In this document: piece by piece, positions 26,873 through 36,684 of the stretch | Numbering within the stretch: the first letter of the stretch is position 1 | Layout: every line of letters starts with the position of its first letter | Origin: an uncultured Pelagibacteraceae bacterium | Lineage (GTDB): Bacteria; Pseudomonadota; Alphaproteobacteria; Pelagibacterales; Pelagibacteraceae | Direction of reading: 5' to 3' | DNA: 64,000 nt | Assembly: GCA_902534735.1 (NCBI GenBank) | Contig: CACARD010000001.1 | Span: forward strand, 86,001-150,000 | Notes under the pieces: model-generated | The model's input: the letters and a program-made list of their open reading frames with translations, nothing else | Databases searched by the model: none | Told to the model about the DNA's origin: nothing | Made by a program: the position numbers and the translations under genes

Positions 26873-28002
26873 GCGTTACAAGGTTTTAGATTTTTTCTAT
26901 CATTATTAAGGTGAGTTATGCGAAGTTTTTCATAATTCTCAGAATTCCACAAAGATGATAGATTTCCATTAAATACCCCCGTACTTAGTTGGGATTTATA
27001 GTCAACATCACAGGGGTTCACTTTTCCATCCCACCAAACAAACATTCTTCTCCACAAATCAGAGCAAGGCTCAATAATTTCATTACTTTCTTTATCATAA
27101 GAATTTTCCCAAGGATTGTAATTAACAAAAGCCACTTGATCTACTAATCCTCCCCATATACTTTTCATATCATCAAAATTTTGATCATCTGAAACCTTTA
27201 CTCCAGAAACTCTGGTAATAATGTTTGTTTCTGGATAGTATTTTTCTTTAATTGTGTTGAATAATTCAAGATTACTTAAAACTTTTTTTAAGTCTCCATT
27301 AACTCGAAGTTTTTTGTATGTATTTTCATCAGCAGCGTCGGCACTTATAACCAATGTTTTAACACCACCGCATAATATAGAATGTATCTTTTTTTCATTT
27401 AATAGAGATGCGTTAGTATTAATTTTAAGATTTAAAAATTTACCAACTGTATATTGAAGCATTTTATCAATATCTTTACATGCCATTGGTTCACCTCGAG
27501 ATGCAAGTGATAAGAATTCTATGTTTCCACAAGCGGAGTCGATCACTTCTTTGAATAATTCTAACTTCATTTGACCCATATGACCATTTTTTTTGTTAGT
27601 AAGAGTTTTGTCTGTCATAAAACAAAATACACATCTATAATTACAAATAGATGAAGGTTCTATTTGTAAGTAAGGCGGAAATTCGTCGACAATTTTTTTT
27701 TTTGGAAAAATTTCGTATCTATATCTATGAATTAAATACTTTATTATATCTTTTTGGTCATAAGTAACTAATTCATCTATTACATTGTCATTTAAACAAA
27801 AAGTATATTCATCTTTAAAATTTGGAGTTGATAAATCATCTTTTATATTCTCTAGTATTTTTTTGTTTTTTTTTGAATATTGACTTAAATTTGAATTTTT
27901 AATTAAATTGATAATATTCTCTTTAACATCATTTTTTTCTTTTTTCTTTTTTACAGAAAGACTTAAGAAACTGTTGTGTTTTTTATATAAATTTAATTTC
28001 AT
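26857..28002 (-). CDS. Radical SAM protein with SPASM-like C-terminus
   Basis: The 381-residue protein has the radical SAM cluster motif CNYRCVFC (Cys120, Cys124, Cys127) after an EPSSIC approach, and SRGEPM near 168-173, the usual GGEP equivalent. The C-terminus has Cys313, Cys331 (NPCDVDYK), Cys375 and Cys378 (PCNACVVV), a SPASM/twitch pattern binding an auxiliary iron-sulfur cluster. A lysine-rich 110-residue N-terminal extension precedes the barrel. Related enzymes modify peptides or oxidise sugar alcohols. Overlaps of 4 bases with a CMP-sugar synthetase-like gene and 16 with an SDR suggest a sugar substrate, possibly by dehydrogenation or epimerisation. Confidence 0.85.
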   Translation of the reverse strand: MKLNLYKKHNSFLSLSVKKKKEKNDVKENIINLIKNSNLSQYSKKNKKILENIKDDLSTPNFKDEYTFCLNDNVIDELVTYDQKDIIKYLIHRYRYEIFPKKKIVDEFPPYLQIEPSSICNYRCVFCFMTDKTLTNKKNGHMGQMKLELFKEVIDSACGNIEFLSLASRGEPMACKDIDKMLQYTVGKFLNLKINTNASLLNEKKIHSILCGGVKTLVISADAADENTYKKLRVNGDLKKVLSNLELFNTIKEKYYPETNIITRVSGVKVSDDQNFDDMKSIWGGLVDQVAFVNYNPWENSYDKESNEIIEPCSDLWRRMFVWWDGKVNPCDVDYKSQLSTGVFNGNLSSLWNSENYEKLRITHLNNDRKNLKPCNACVVV

Positions 28003-28742
28003 TTGTAATTATTTAGCCAAAACTTTAGTGAAGGAAGTTGCCACTTATAATCAATATCAAATCCAGCTTCTGAATATATTGGTGCTATTTTTTTACCCAT
28101 CCACTTTTGTGGAAGTAAATTATATTTCATATTTTTTATACAATGAGGTCTTACGATAGAAACTCCCATATCAGCAAATAAAACATCTCCTTGTGAATCT
28201 CTGTCACAATTTAAAGTCATTGGATTGCCAAATGTTTCAAATGGAACAAATGGAACTAATGATCCATCCTTGGAAACTTTCCTTGCTCTTAAAGGACTCC
28301 ACATATTATATCTTGAAACTGTAACTGCTGAGTCAAATTTTTTATTTTTTCTTAAAATACCTATTCCTTTATTAATTAAAGTATCGTTTATTGTCGCCCC
28401 ATTGGCAAATAATAGTATTATAAATTCAATGTCTTTATCTTTTTTTTTTTCTGATTTTAAAATTTTATTATATGCGTGTTTAAAAACATCTTCTCCTAGT
28501 GCTTTTTTATCCGCGAGATATTTGGGTCTTTTAATGAAACTTACATTATATTTTTTTGCATTTTTAGAAATAATTTTACAATCAGTCGATACAAATATTT
28601 TATCAACTTTTTTTGTTTTTTTTGTAGCTATTAATGGATACTCAAATAAAAATTTATTATTTATTTTGATAATATTTTTTCCAGGATATCCAGTGCTTCC
28701 AGCTCTTCCAATTAAAATAGCGTAAATTAATTTTTTTTTCAT
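27999..28742 (-). CDS. CMP-sugar synthetase-like cytidylyltransferase
   Basis: The 247-residue protein resembles acylneuraminate/KDO cytidylyltransferases. IGRAGSTGYPGKNI at about 11-24 is a variant of the usual ARxGSKGxPxKN loop, followed by a VSTDCKIISKNA motif and SAVTVSRYNMWSP where the family has its substrate-recognition strand. The region SLVPFVPFETFGNPM is not one I know from standard NeuA proteins, and the loop has ST instead of SK, so the activated acid may be unusual. It overlaps the radical SAM gene by 4 bases. Confidence 0.75.
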   Translation of the reverse strand: MKKKLIYAILIGRAGSTGYPGKNIIKINNKFLFEYPLIATKKTKKVDKIFVSTDCKIISKNAKKYNVSFIKRPKYLADKKALGEDVFKHAYNKILKSEKKKDKDIEFIILLFANGATINDTLINKGIGILRKNKKFDSAVTVSRYNMWSPLRARKVSKDGSLVPFVPFETFGNPMTLNCDRDSQGDVLFADMGVSIVRPHCIKNMKYNLLPQKWMGKKIAPIYSEAGFDIDYKWQLPSLKFWLNNYK

Positions 28743-28885
28743 TAAACTTATAATCTATTTAAATATCAAAAATAATATATATCCAAATTTATCGATTAAT
28801 TACAATATTTATGCAAAAATACTTCTAAATACTCAAATATACATTACAAGAAATTGTCTAATTATTAAATACTTCTGTATTATAT

Positions 28886-29767
28886 TTAAGATTTAACATT
28901 TAATTCATTAATAATCTCATCTAATCCTTTTTTTAATGGGATAGGTTGCTTAGGTGAAATAGTAATTCCACGTATTAATTTGTAGCTATAAGGGCTTTTA
29001 TTATAATGATACTGTAGTTTTTCATTTTTTTTAAAGACTATTTTTTTCAAATTTAATTTATTTTTAATAATATTTATAACTTCTCTAACCTTTAATTTAT
29101 TTTTTCCAATAATATTGATATATTTATTTTGAAACTTTTTATCTAGAATTTTGTGTGTAATTTTTGCTGCATCTTTTACATTTATATAACTTCTTACTTC
29201 ATTTCCTAGGCCTTTCCTAATAATCTTTTTTGTATACATTCCTTGTAAAATAAAATTATGAATCGCATTTAGTGAATTGGTTCTTGTTCCATAAATTGAT
29301 CCATATCGGAGTATCGAAAATTTTAACCCATATTTGTTCGAATAATTTTCAATTATATTTTCTGAGGATCTCTTAGTTGAACTATAAAATTCTCCCTGAC
29401 TACTAATAGCATAAATACTACTTGCAAATATAAATCTTTTTACATTTTTTTGTTTTTTTATAGCTTCTAGGATATTAACATTTCCTAGAAAATTTTGATT
29501 TATGGTTTTGACTGGATCTATATTTGCTTTTGCTATATCTGAAATAGCTGCAAAATTAAAAACATAATCGTAACCTTTAAGAATTTGTAATATTTTTTTT
29601 TTGTTTGTTATGCTTCCTTTGATAAAATTTATAGATTTTGTTTTTTGTTTTTTTTGTTTTATGTCAAAAATTGTAACATTAAAATTTTTTTTTGATAGCA
29701 AATCACTTAGATGACTTCCAAGAAATCCCGAGCCACCAAAAATTATTACCTTATATTTTTTTTTCAC
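28886..29767 (-). CDS. NAD-dependent epimerase/dehydratase
   Basis: A 293-residue extended SDR starting at GTG (29767). It has IIFGGSGFLGSHLSDLL at about 8-24, FNFAAISDI, FASSIYAIS, and the active-site YSSTKR motif with Tyr and Lys. It should epimerise or dehydrate a nucleotide sugar. The gene stands between a 143-base gap and the B12-binding radical SAM gene (71 bases upstream), on the same strand as the surrounding block, so it probably belongs to the same pathway. The particular reaction cannot be read. Confidence 0.82.
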   Translation of the reverse strand: MKKKYKVIIFGGSGFLGSHLSDLLSKKNFNVTIFDIKQKKQKTKSINFIKGSITNKKKILQILKGYDYVFNFAAISDIAKANIDPVKTINQNFLGNVNILEAIKKQKNVKRFIFASSIYAISSQGEFYSSTKRSSENIIENYSNKYGLKFSILRYGSIYGTRTNSLNAIHNFILQGMYTKKIIRKGLGNEVRSYINVKDAAKITHKILDKKFQNKYINIIGKNKLKVREVINIIKNKLNLKKIVFKKNEKLQYHYNKSPYSYKLIRGITISPKQPIPLKKGLDEIINELNVKS

Positions 29768-29838
29768 AGTTAATATTATCTTTTATACTAAGTTTTAATT
29801 TATAAAAAAAACTCATTAATGAAATTAAATTGGTAAAA

Positions 29839-31512
29839 CTAAATCATTTCATCTTTGTTGGGATCTTTAATAAGGTTTAAATCTAGCATATGAGATTTTA
29901 GCTTATTTTTCTCTTTTAGCTCGTTTCTTGGAGTTGGAATACAATAAGGATTTTCTACATCTTTAAAATCTTCGTGTCCTCCATGAGGATCTGCATCTGG
30001 TTTTGGCATATATTTTTCTAAATATTCTTGTTTTAATTCTTTGTAAATTTTTTCACCTTCATGATCATTTTTTTCAGCTCTCTCTATCTCCTTCCATCTA
30101 TTTTTTGGAAACTTTATATACAACGCAAAACACTTTTTTATTTCTTCAATTTCATGAGGTGGATATTGTGGCATATTCAATTGAGTTTCGCTTGTTAAAC
30201 ATTTAGTAATTGTTTCAGGCTTAATTAAATTTAAATCTTCGCACATTTTTCTTAATGGGGTTCCGTGAAATGGAACAAAACTATAAATATTTGCATTATC
30301 TGAGTCGATTTGTCGATTTAATTCAATTGTATCAAATGCTAACTTTTTTGTTTCAGTTGGAAAACCAGTTATATTATTACAACTAAATTGAATACCATAT
30401 TTATGTGGTATTTTAAGTTTATCTATAATATCTTTATTTTTCCACCTTCTATCTAAAACTCTTTTTCTGAATTCTTCATTTCCATGTTCTACTCCAAACG
30501 AAATTCTATGTAATCCTACATCTGAAAGTTTTTTCATGTTATCGTCATTTATAGTTTCGGGTCTGGTCTGCATCCAGAAAGGCAGTTTTATTTCTTTATA
30601 CATTTCAATAAAAGCCTCAAACTCATTCTTATTCATTCCTAAAAAAGTATCAGCCCAGAAATAATTATATTCAACACCATGCTTTTCTTTAAAATGTTTT
30701 AATTCTTCGTAAACTAAGTCCATTCTCTTTTTTCTATAAAAATTTGAACCTTGACCTTTATAAAACCTCATTTGATCAGGAGAATTACAAAAAGTACAAG
30801 TAAATGGACACCCTCTTATTGTTTCTATTGGTATCATTTTATAAACTCTACCTGACATAGGTCTATACAACCTTGCCTCTTCGAATAATGATATGTCTAT
30901 CTTTGGATTTTTATTTATATCTACTGGTTTAGATATTTTGTTTTTTTGAATTATTTCATTATCTTTTTTTATCCAACAGTTAGTAATATCTAAACATTCT
31001 TCTTTATTTTTAATTTTTTCGGAAAGTTGAATAAGCGCATTCTCGCCCTCGCCAACACAAACTAAATCTACTAGATCGTTTTTAATACAAATTTCTGGCG
31101 CAAAAGTTGGGAAGACTCCGCCAGCAATTGTAAGAATATTGTTTTTTTTTTTATACTCTCTAGCCTCTTCTAAAACTTTCATTCCTAATTCCCACATGTC
31201 CTCTGTAGAAGAAATTGCTAAGAGATCAGGTTTGAAACTATTAATTTTTTTATGAAAATCTAGTTTCCAATCTTCTGTCTTTAATCTTATTCCTTTATCC
31301 TCCATTGAATAAGGAACAACGTTTAGTCTTTCCATTTTACTTCCATCAGAGTCGATCCCATAATCAATTGAATAATAAGTGGTATCAAAGATCTCAACGC
31401 TATGACCATTTTTTTTTAACAAAGCAGAAAATAAAGCAATCGCTGGAGGTAGCATATTCATACCAAAGGTATTTGGATAAATAAATAAAACGTTAATGCC
31501 TTTTTTTTTCAT
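29839..31512 (-). CDS. B12-binding-domain radical SAM protein (class B type)
   Basis: The 557-residue enzyme starts with a cobalamin-binding-like Rossmann domain (about 1-165: IYPNTFGMNMLPPAIALF, KKNGHSVEIFD, AGGVFPTFAPE, VGEGENAL). The radical SAM barrel follows with RGCPFTCTFC (Cys235, Cys239, Cys242). Members of this architecture transfer methyl groups to unactivated carbons or do other B12-assisted radical chemistry. It sits in a sugar-modification block, so a C-methylation of a sugar or a lipid is possible but unproven. The C-terminal 130 residues are charged and continue beyond the barrel. Cofactor supply may link to the cobalamin-regulated receptor at 62468. Confidence 0.85.
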   Translation of the reverse strand: MKKKGINVLFIYPNTFGMNMLPPAIALFSALLKKNGHSVEIFDTTYYSIDYGIDSDGSKMERLNVVPYSMEDKGIRLKTEDWKLDFHKKINSFKPDLLAISSTEDMWELGMKVLEEAREYKKKNNILTIAGGVFPTFAPEICIKNDLVDLVCVGEGENALIQLSEKIKNKEECLDITNCWIKKDNEIIQKNKISKPVDINKNPKIDISLFEEARLYRPMSGRVYKMIPIETIRGCPFTCTFCNSPDQMRFYKGQGSNFYRKKRMDLVYEELKHFKEKHGVEYNYFWADTFLGMNKNEFEAFIEMYKEIKLPFWMQTRPETINDDNMKKLSDVGLHRISFGVEHGNEEFRKRVLDRRWKNKDIIDKLKIPHKYGIQFSCNNITGFPTETKKLAFDTIELNRQIDSDNANIYSFVPFHGTPLRKMCEDLNLIKPETITKCLTSETQLNMPQYPPHEIEEIKKCFALYIKFPKNRWKEIERAEKNDHEGEKIYKELKQEYLEKYMPKPDADPHGGHEDFKDVENPYCIPTPRNELKEKNKLKSHMLDLNLIKDPNKDEMI

Positions 31513-31541
31513 AATATGATAATAAAATTTATTTTTTTTGG

Positions 31542-32387
31542 TTAATCATAATTTTTTAACCAAAATGAATTTCTTTTATCAGAAATTTCTACTTCATTGA
31601 AATTATTTATTTTTAAAAAATTGTAACAAAAATCTAGTTTTTCCTTATTTGATGGTTTTTCCATAATTATAAATTTTAACTTATCATTTTTTAAAGTATT
31701 TTCTGCTCCAAGAAGGACATTTTTTTCATTTCCATCTGTGTCAATTTTAATCATTTCAGGAACTAAATTTAAACTTTCACAAACAAAATCTAATGTAACT
31801 TCCATCACTCCTTCTTTCCATATCACATCAAATCCTTCATGTGTTTTATCAATTTTTTTGTCAGAAATTGAACTTACAGCTGCACCTGGTGTGAAATCAG
31901 CAACATGCAAATTTGTAATTGCCTGTTTGTTTCCTACTGCTAATGAATAGGGAAATATTTTGCTCGTAAGACTTGAATTTATTATATTTTCTTTTAGCAA
32001 AGACAAATTTGAGTACTCTGGCTCGAAACAATAAACATAAGCATTTTTTGTTATAGCAGAATATAGAGAAAATATTCCAATATTAGCACCAATATCAAAA
32101 AAAATTGAGTTATTATCTAAATACTTATCTATGAAAAATCTAACTTCCTTCTCTTTTAAGAAAAAAAGATTTGACCTAAAATGAGTCACATAATTATCTG
32201 CATTTAAATTAATTGTTTTGATTTTATTTTGGTAATTTTTTATTTTAATTTTTTTTTTTAATTTAAATAACGATGAAATAAAATTTAATAGAGGTAAAAT
32301 TAGTATAGATAAACTGATTATTCTGAATTGCTTATAATACAAAATAAATAAGTTAAAAAACTTTTTTAAATTAAATTTATTATTCAT
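31542..32387 (-). CDS. FkbM family methyltransferase
   Basis: The 281-residue protein has an N-terminal hydrophobic segment (about 20-40), then the FkbM core: FFDIGANIGIFSLYSA as the SAM-binding motif, YCFEPEYSNLSLL, and KIDTDGNEKNVLLGAE, which is the characteristic family motif near the C-terminus. FkbM enzymes O-methylate sugars or polyketide hydroxyls. It is 29 bases from the B12 radical SAM gene and 2 bases from the unknown gene upstream, so it is in the same operon. The methylated sugar is unknown. Confidence 0.87.
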   Translation of the reverse strand: MNNKFNLKKFFNLFILYYKQFRIISLSILILPLLNFISSLFKLKKKIKIKNYQNKIKTINLNADNYVTHFRSNLFFLKEKEVRFFIDKYLDNNSIFFDIGANIGIFSLYSAITKNAYVYCFEPEYSNLSLLKENIINSSLTSKIFPYSLAVGNKQAITNLHVADFTPGAAVSSISDKKIDKTHEGFDVIWKEGVMEVTLDFVCESLNLVPEMIKIDTDGNEKNVLLGAENTLKNDKLKFIIMEKPSNKEKLDFCYNFLKINNFNEVEISDKRNSFWLKNYD

Positions 32388-32389
32388 AA

Positions 32390-33799
32390 TTACTTAATAA
32401 TATTTTTTAGCTTATATAAATCCAATTTTGAACAAATGTTTTTAGTTATATTAAACTGTTTTTGGTGTTTTTTTCTATAATCAAAAGAGTTTAGGCCTGA
32501 GAGTTTTTCAATATTAAAATAAAACTCACTGATGTTTTTTGAGCAAAAAAAATATTTATTTTGACTATTATCTAAAGGAGAAAGGTTTATATTATAAGTT
32601 TTAGTCCACATTGTTATTAAACCTAAATTGACAGTTTCGATTCCAGCGCTTGTATTAGAGAAAATCGAAAACTTTGAAATTTTACAATCTTCAATTAAAG
32701 ATTTATTAATTGAAATACTAAAATTTTTATTATTTATTAATTTTTTTTTAAAATTTTTTATATTTACACCAAGTGGAAATCTAAAAATAAAATTTATTTT
32801 ATTTTTAAAATTTTTATTTACTAAATACTTAAAAAAAATATCAAATTCAGAAGGATGACCTATTAAAATTAAAAAAGTATTTTTTTTTTTAAATTTAGAA
32901 AGACTAAATTGTCCTTTAGGAGTACCAACTATTGAGTTACTATAACTTATCAAATTTTTTCGTTTAAGTTTTAAAAATCTATTAGCTATTATTTTACCAG
33001 TAAAAAGATATTTTTCTGGTCTTGGAATTTGTAAAGTTTTAAAATTTGAAAAATATAATGCTAAATTGTCTCTAGGATTTATTAAATATGCGTATAAATT
33101 TTTTTTTTCAAATTTTTTTTTATTATAATTTATAGCTCTTTCATAAGGTTTTTCCTCATAAGGATATATTATTTTATTTGATTCTAAATCAATTTTTTTG
33201 AACAAATTATAAGTTAAAGTTGATAAAAAAAAATTTACAAAATTATTTTTTTTTTGGTAATTAAACCAAAAATTTTTATTTATTGTATATTGGAATACGA
33301 CAAATTTTAAAATATTAAATTTACAGTAAACAAAAATACATTTAAATAATGTAAGAAATACTTCTTTTCTATTTAATAATTCAAATAATGAGAAATTCTT
33401 GCCGTCATTATATTTCTTATATCCTATGATTATATTTATAAAACTTAATTTGGTCTTTTTTGGAAAATCTTTGAAATAATAATCCTCTTTTTTATCTAAT
33501 TTAATTGAAAGCTTTACATCCTCAAATACAAAAATTTTTTTATTTTTTAAGTCATATTGATAATTTTTTGAAAAAATTTTATTAAATAAATAATATAATA
33601 AATTTAAACTTGAAAAAATTTTTTTGTATACTGAATTAAACAAATTTTCTTTTAGAGGTAAACCCATTGGAGCTAAATCCAATCTACTAGAGTTTAGAAA
33701 CCACCAATATTTCCCCAAATACTTTTTAAAAAAAAAAGAGATTGAAATGAAATCAGAATTAATTGATTTAATATTTTTATATTTTTTTATGTTTATCAT
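32390..33799 (-). CDS. Protein of unknown function, GT-B-like C-terminus
   Basis: I do not recognise a named family for this 469-residue protein. It is rich in aromatic and lysine residues and has a weakly hydrophobic N-terminal half without clear transmembrane helices. In the C-terminal third, FLILIGHPSEFDIFF, a FRFPLGVNIKNF strand and FSNTSAGIETVNLGL resemble the donor-binding half of GT-B enzymes of the surface-carbohydrate type, where a serine/threonine-rich loop precedes a glutamate. It is the first gene of the minus-strand block and may be a divergent glycosyltransferase. The call is tentative. Confidence 0.5.
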   Translation of the reverse strand: MINIKKYKNIKSINSDFISISFFFKKYLGKYWWFLNSSRLDLAPMGLPLKENLFNSVYKKIFSSLNLLYYLFNKIFSKNYQYDLKNKKIFVFEDVKLSIKLDKKEDYYFKDFPKKTKLSFINIIIGYKKYNDGKNFSLFELLNRKEVFLTLFKCIFVYCKFNILKFVVFQYTINKNFWFNYQKKNNFVNFFLSTLTYNLFKKIDLESNKIIYPYEEKPYERAINYNKKKFEKKNLYAYLINPRDNLALYFSNFKTLQIPRPEKYLFTGKIIANRFLKLKRKNLISYSNSIVGTPKGQFSLSKFKKKNTFLILIGHPSEFDIFFKYLVNKNFKNKINFIFRFPLGVNIKNFKKKLINNKNFSISINKSLIEDCKISKFSIFSNTSAGIETVNLGLITMWTKTYNINLSPLDNSQNKYFFCSKNISEFYFNIEKLSGLNSFDYRKKHQKQFNITKNICSKLDLYKLKNIIK

Positions 33800-34087
33800 C
33801 TAGATTTTTTATAAAGAAAGAAATTCATTTTTTGGATAAATAATAATATATGCTAATTTTCTAACTTTACAAAATATCCCTATTATTATAACAGCATTTT
33901 CTTACAGAAAAAATTGAGTTAATAAATAATGCAACATCATGCTATGTCAAATGTGAAATCTTCATTTATAACGATTTTGAAAAAAATTAGAAATAAATCA
34001 TTATTAAAAAATCCGTATTTTTTGATATCTTGATGTATATTAAATTAATTTTTAAAAAATTATTAAAATTTTATATAGAATGATTTT
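33800..34087. other. Divergent intergenic region without recognisable gene
   Basis: These 288 bases separate two divergent blocks. I see no conserved gene. A 34-codon frame at 33929-34033 on the plus strand has no recognisable match. Promoters for the unknown genes on both sides should lie here; TTGATA and TATATT hexamers occur near 34020-34040 but are not distinctive in this composition. Confidence 0.4.
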
Positions 34088-35557
34088 ATGTTTTCAAAAG
34101 ATATAATTATTAATACAATTAATAGATATAAAGGTCACAAAAGATGTTTACAAAAATCTGACATTTATCAAAATGTTAAACATGATGAATTTATAGACCA
34201 AAAAAGCAAATATTTTGATAATGGAATATTGGATAGTAATAAGAAGTTTAGTGTAGATGAAAATATTAATCATCTAACTGGATGGGTTCCTTATATAAAA
34301 GATAAGACTTCAATACTAATTTATAATTTTTTTTCGGTTAACTATTCTATTAGAAAAAATTTAGTTTTGAAAATTTCTATATTAAAAAATCATAAAGTGT
34401 ATTTTTCAAAATTTTTATCTTTGAAGCAATACGATATAATAGAACTTGGAAAAAATTTTTTCGATTTAAAGTCAATTAAAAATGGAATTATTGTTGTTCA
34501 AGTATATCACCCCAAAATTTCAAAGAATCATGGTGGTGGTCAATTTAGATATTGGTCAAAGTACTATGATGAAGAAGATAATTATATGGCAACAGTTCAT
34601 TCTATGCCATTAAACTATAAAAAATATACTAAAGAGAAACATTATGGGAGAAATTATTTTCCAAACCATAAAATTAGTGAAAACAAAAATATTAATGCAT
34701 CTCTTCAACTAGATGATGTTAAAGAAGGAGATATTGGTTTAAGTATGGGTGGATATAATATGGTTTTAGATAAACAAGATAATCCATTAGCTATTTGGCA
34801 TATGGGTCCAGCATACAACATAAAAAATGAAAGTTTGGAGATTAAAAAATATTATCATTGTTTGTGGATACCAAAAAATGAAGATATAAATCCAAGAATA
34901 ATTGTAGATAATAAAGAAACTTTTCTTGGTGACAGTCAGGAACAAGTTTTAAAGGTTAAAATCATAAGTAACAATAAAATAATTCAGGAGAAAGAGCTTA
35001 AATTTAGTAATTTTTTTGAAAGTACAATTAATGAAATATTTGAAACAAAATTTCAATTCGATTATATAATCTTTTTAGAGTTTTATTCAAAATTATTTTC
35101 ATATTTGCAAATCAACTATGATAACAAAAGTATAGGAGATCAAGTACATACCCATAGAGCTAATTTTTACTATGATGATACTAATAACTTAAAATTCTTT
35201 AATGAAGAGAAAGAAAAAAATTGCAGAAAATTTATGCATATTTATTTTAAAAATAATGAGTACACTAACTACTTAGTAGTTCATAATGCAAAATTAATGA
35301 ATAAAAAAAAGAAAAATATAAAAATAAGATATTTGGATGAAAATCATATTGAAGAAGTAAAAAATATCGAAATTGAAGATGATAAAATTCTAGCTATTTT
35401 TAACTTAAATTCCTTGTTTGAAGATAAAATAAAGAATTCAAAATTAAATAAAGCTGTGATTCAACTCGAGAGCAAAGATTATAATTTTGATTCTACCATA
35501 TTTTGTCATAATCAAAAAAATGATAAAATTGCAATTGACCATTTAACAGGTGGATAA
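34088..35557 (+). CDS. Protein of unknown function
   Basis: I do not recognise this 489-residue protein. It has no signal peptide or membrane helix and is rich in charged and aromatic residues. Patterns suggest beta-rich domains: HLTGWVPYI near 63-71, a HGGGQFRYWSKYYDEEDNY segment near 150, WHMGPAYNI near 237-245, and HTHRANFYYDD near 355. A methyltransferase gene follows directly (its ATG is one base after this stop), and the two form an isolated plus-strand pair between minus-strand operons. It may bind or modify glycan or act with the methyltransferase. The function is unknown. Confidence 0.6.
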   Translation: MFSKDIIINTINRYKGHKRCLQKSDIYQNVKHDEFIDQKSKYFDNGILDSNKKFSVDENINHLTGWVPYIKDKTSILIYNFFSVNYSIRKNLVLKISILKNHKVYFSKFLSLKQYDIIELGKNFFDLKSIKNGIIVVQVYHPKISKNHGGGQFRYWSKYYDEEDNYMATVHSMPLNYKKYTKEKHYGRNYFPNHKISENKNINASLQLDDVKEGDIGLSMGGYNMVLDKQDNPLAIWHMGPAYNIKNESLEIKKYYHCLWIPKNEDINPRIIVDNKETFLGDSQEQVLKVKIISNNKIIQEKELKFSNFFESTINEIFETKFQFDYIIFLEFYSKLFSYLQINYDNKSIGDQVHTHRANFYYDDTNNLKFFNEEKEKNCRKFMHIYFKNNEYTNYLVVHNAKLMNKKKKNIKIRYLDENHIEEVKNIEIEDDKILAIFNLNSLFEDKIKNSKLNKAVIQLESKDYNFDSTIFCHNQKNDKIAIDHLTGG

Positions 35558-35558
35558 A

Positions 35559-36419
35559 ATGAAAAACTATTTAGAAAAAGATATAAAAAATTTATGGTCA
35601 TTTTCAAAATACTCTAAACATTATCCTGATGTCACGTGGGATTGGCGAAATCTGCCATTTAGTAATGATATAAATAAAATAGATGATTTTAATTTTAAAG
35701 TTGAAAGAAATTTTAAAAATATATCAATTCTGGAGATTGGCTCATCGATGGGTCAAGGTTATAATTTTTTAAAAAATAAGAATAATATTGATGTATCTAA
35801 TTATCTAGGTATCGACGTATCTAAAGTTGCATATGATTATTGTATTAAAAAATACCCAGAAACAAAATGGCTAAACACTAATTTTTCTGAACATAATTTA
35901 AATACTAATTTCGATTATACTTTTGAAAGACATTCGGTTCATCACATGCCGTTTCCGCTATTACAATATGAGAAGATTTTAAAAAATACAAATATTGCTT
36001 TCACGACAACCTTCAGAGGATGTATTCATGGTGAAACAATTTCTGATTTAAATTTGGCATTTTTTGAAAATGAAACAGGTAAATATTTTATGAACATAAT
36101 TAATTTTTCTGATGTAATAATGATTGCATTAAACAATAATTTTAACGATATTATTGTTGACTGGAGAGGTTTGCATGAAGAGATTAATTCAGAAATAAAT
36201 GGTCTAACCGAGATGTTTTTATCCAAAGATGTTGATAGAGAGAAATACTTAATATCAAGATTTATTATTTATTTTAGGAAAAACCCAAGTTTAAATAAAA
36301 TTAAGGTTCGTATGAAGAAAAAAATAATTTACTCCCTAAAAAACTTTAGAATAATAAATAAAATAAAAAATCAACTTAAAGGAATTGAACATATATATAA
36401 TTTTAAGGTTGGATTATAA
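35559..36419 (+). CDS. SAM-dependent methyltransferase
   Basis: A class I methyltransferase with ISILEIGSSMGQGYNFL as motif I, YLGIDVSKVAYDYC as the ribose-binding strand, and FERHSVHHMPFPLLQYEKIL after it. I chose the ATG at 35559, preceded by a good Shine-Dalgarno (AGGTGG at 35548-35553), which lies inside the end of the upstream gene. A GTG start at 35550 would add three residues. The C-terminal part is lysine-rich. Its partner is the unknown protein just upstream, and co-translation is implied by the overlap. The substrate is not evident. Confidence 0.78.
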   Translation: MKNYLEKDIKNLWSFSKYSKHYPDVTWDWRNLPFSNDINKIDDFNFKVERNFKNISILEIGSSMGQGYNFLKNKNNIDVSNYLGIDVSKVAYDYCIKKYPETKWLNTNFSEHNLNTNFDYTFERHSVHHMPFPLLQYEKILKNTNIAFTTTFRGCIHGETISDLNLAFFENETGKYFMNIINFSDVIMIALNNNFNDIIVDWRGLHEEINSEINGLTEMFLSKDVDREKYLISRFIIYFRKNPSLNKIKVRMKKKIIYSLKNFRIINKIKNQLKGIEHIYNFKVGL

Positions 36420-36684
36420 AAAATTTGCAAGTATTGATTGATCGTATCTTTTAATTAAATTAATAATTCTCTTTTAAACACAGTGTCAATTTTAAAATAT
36501 TTTTCTCAATTATATTATAGATGATTTATTTATTGTGTAACAAACAGCTTTATTTTTTTTAAATCAATTAATTTTTTTTTAAATCTTTGCTCTGTATATT
36601 TAGTAATTTTCAGATTATTTATCCAATTTAAATATCTTTGATTAGTGTTTTTTATTGGATCGAGTTTCTTAAATATATTTCCAC
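36420..36684. other. Intergenic region holding a degenerate gene end
   Basis: Between the two convergent blocks lie 265 bases without an intact gene. The right two-thirds are occupied by the broken acetyltransferase remnant described at 36530-36713. The left third is AT-rich DNA in which I see no terminator hairpin of convincing length. Confidence 0.4.

Noticed and set aside
33929..34033. A 34-codon plus-strand open frame in the gap before the unknown 489-residue protein.
   Set aside because: No recognisable motif, no ribosome binding site, and its length is expected by chance in this composition.
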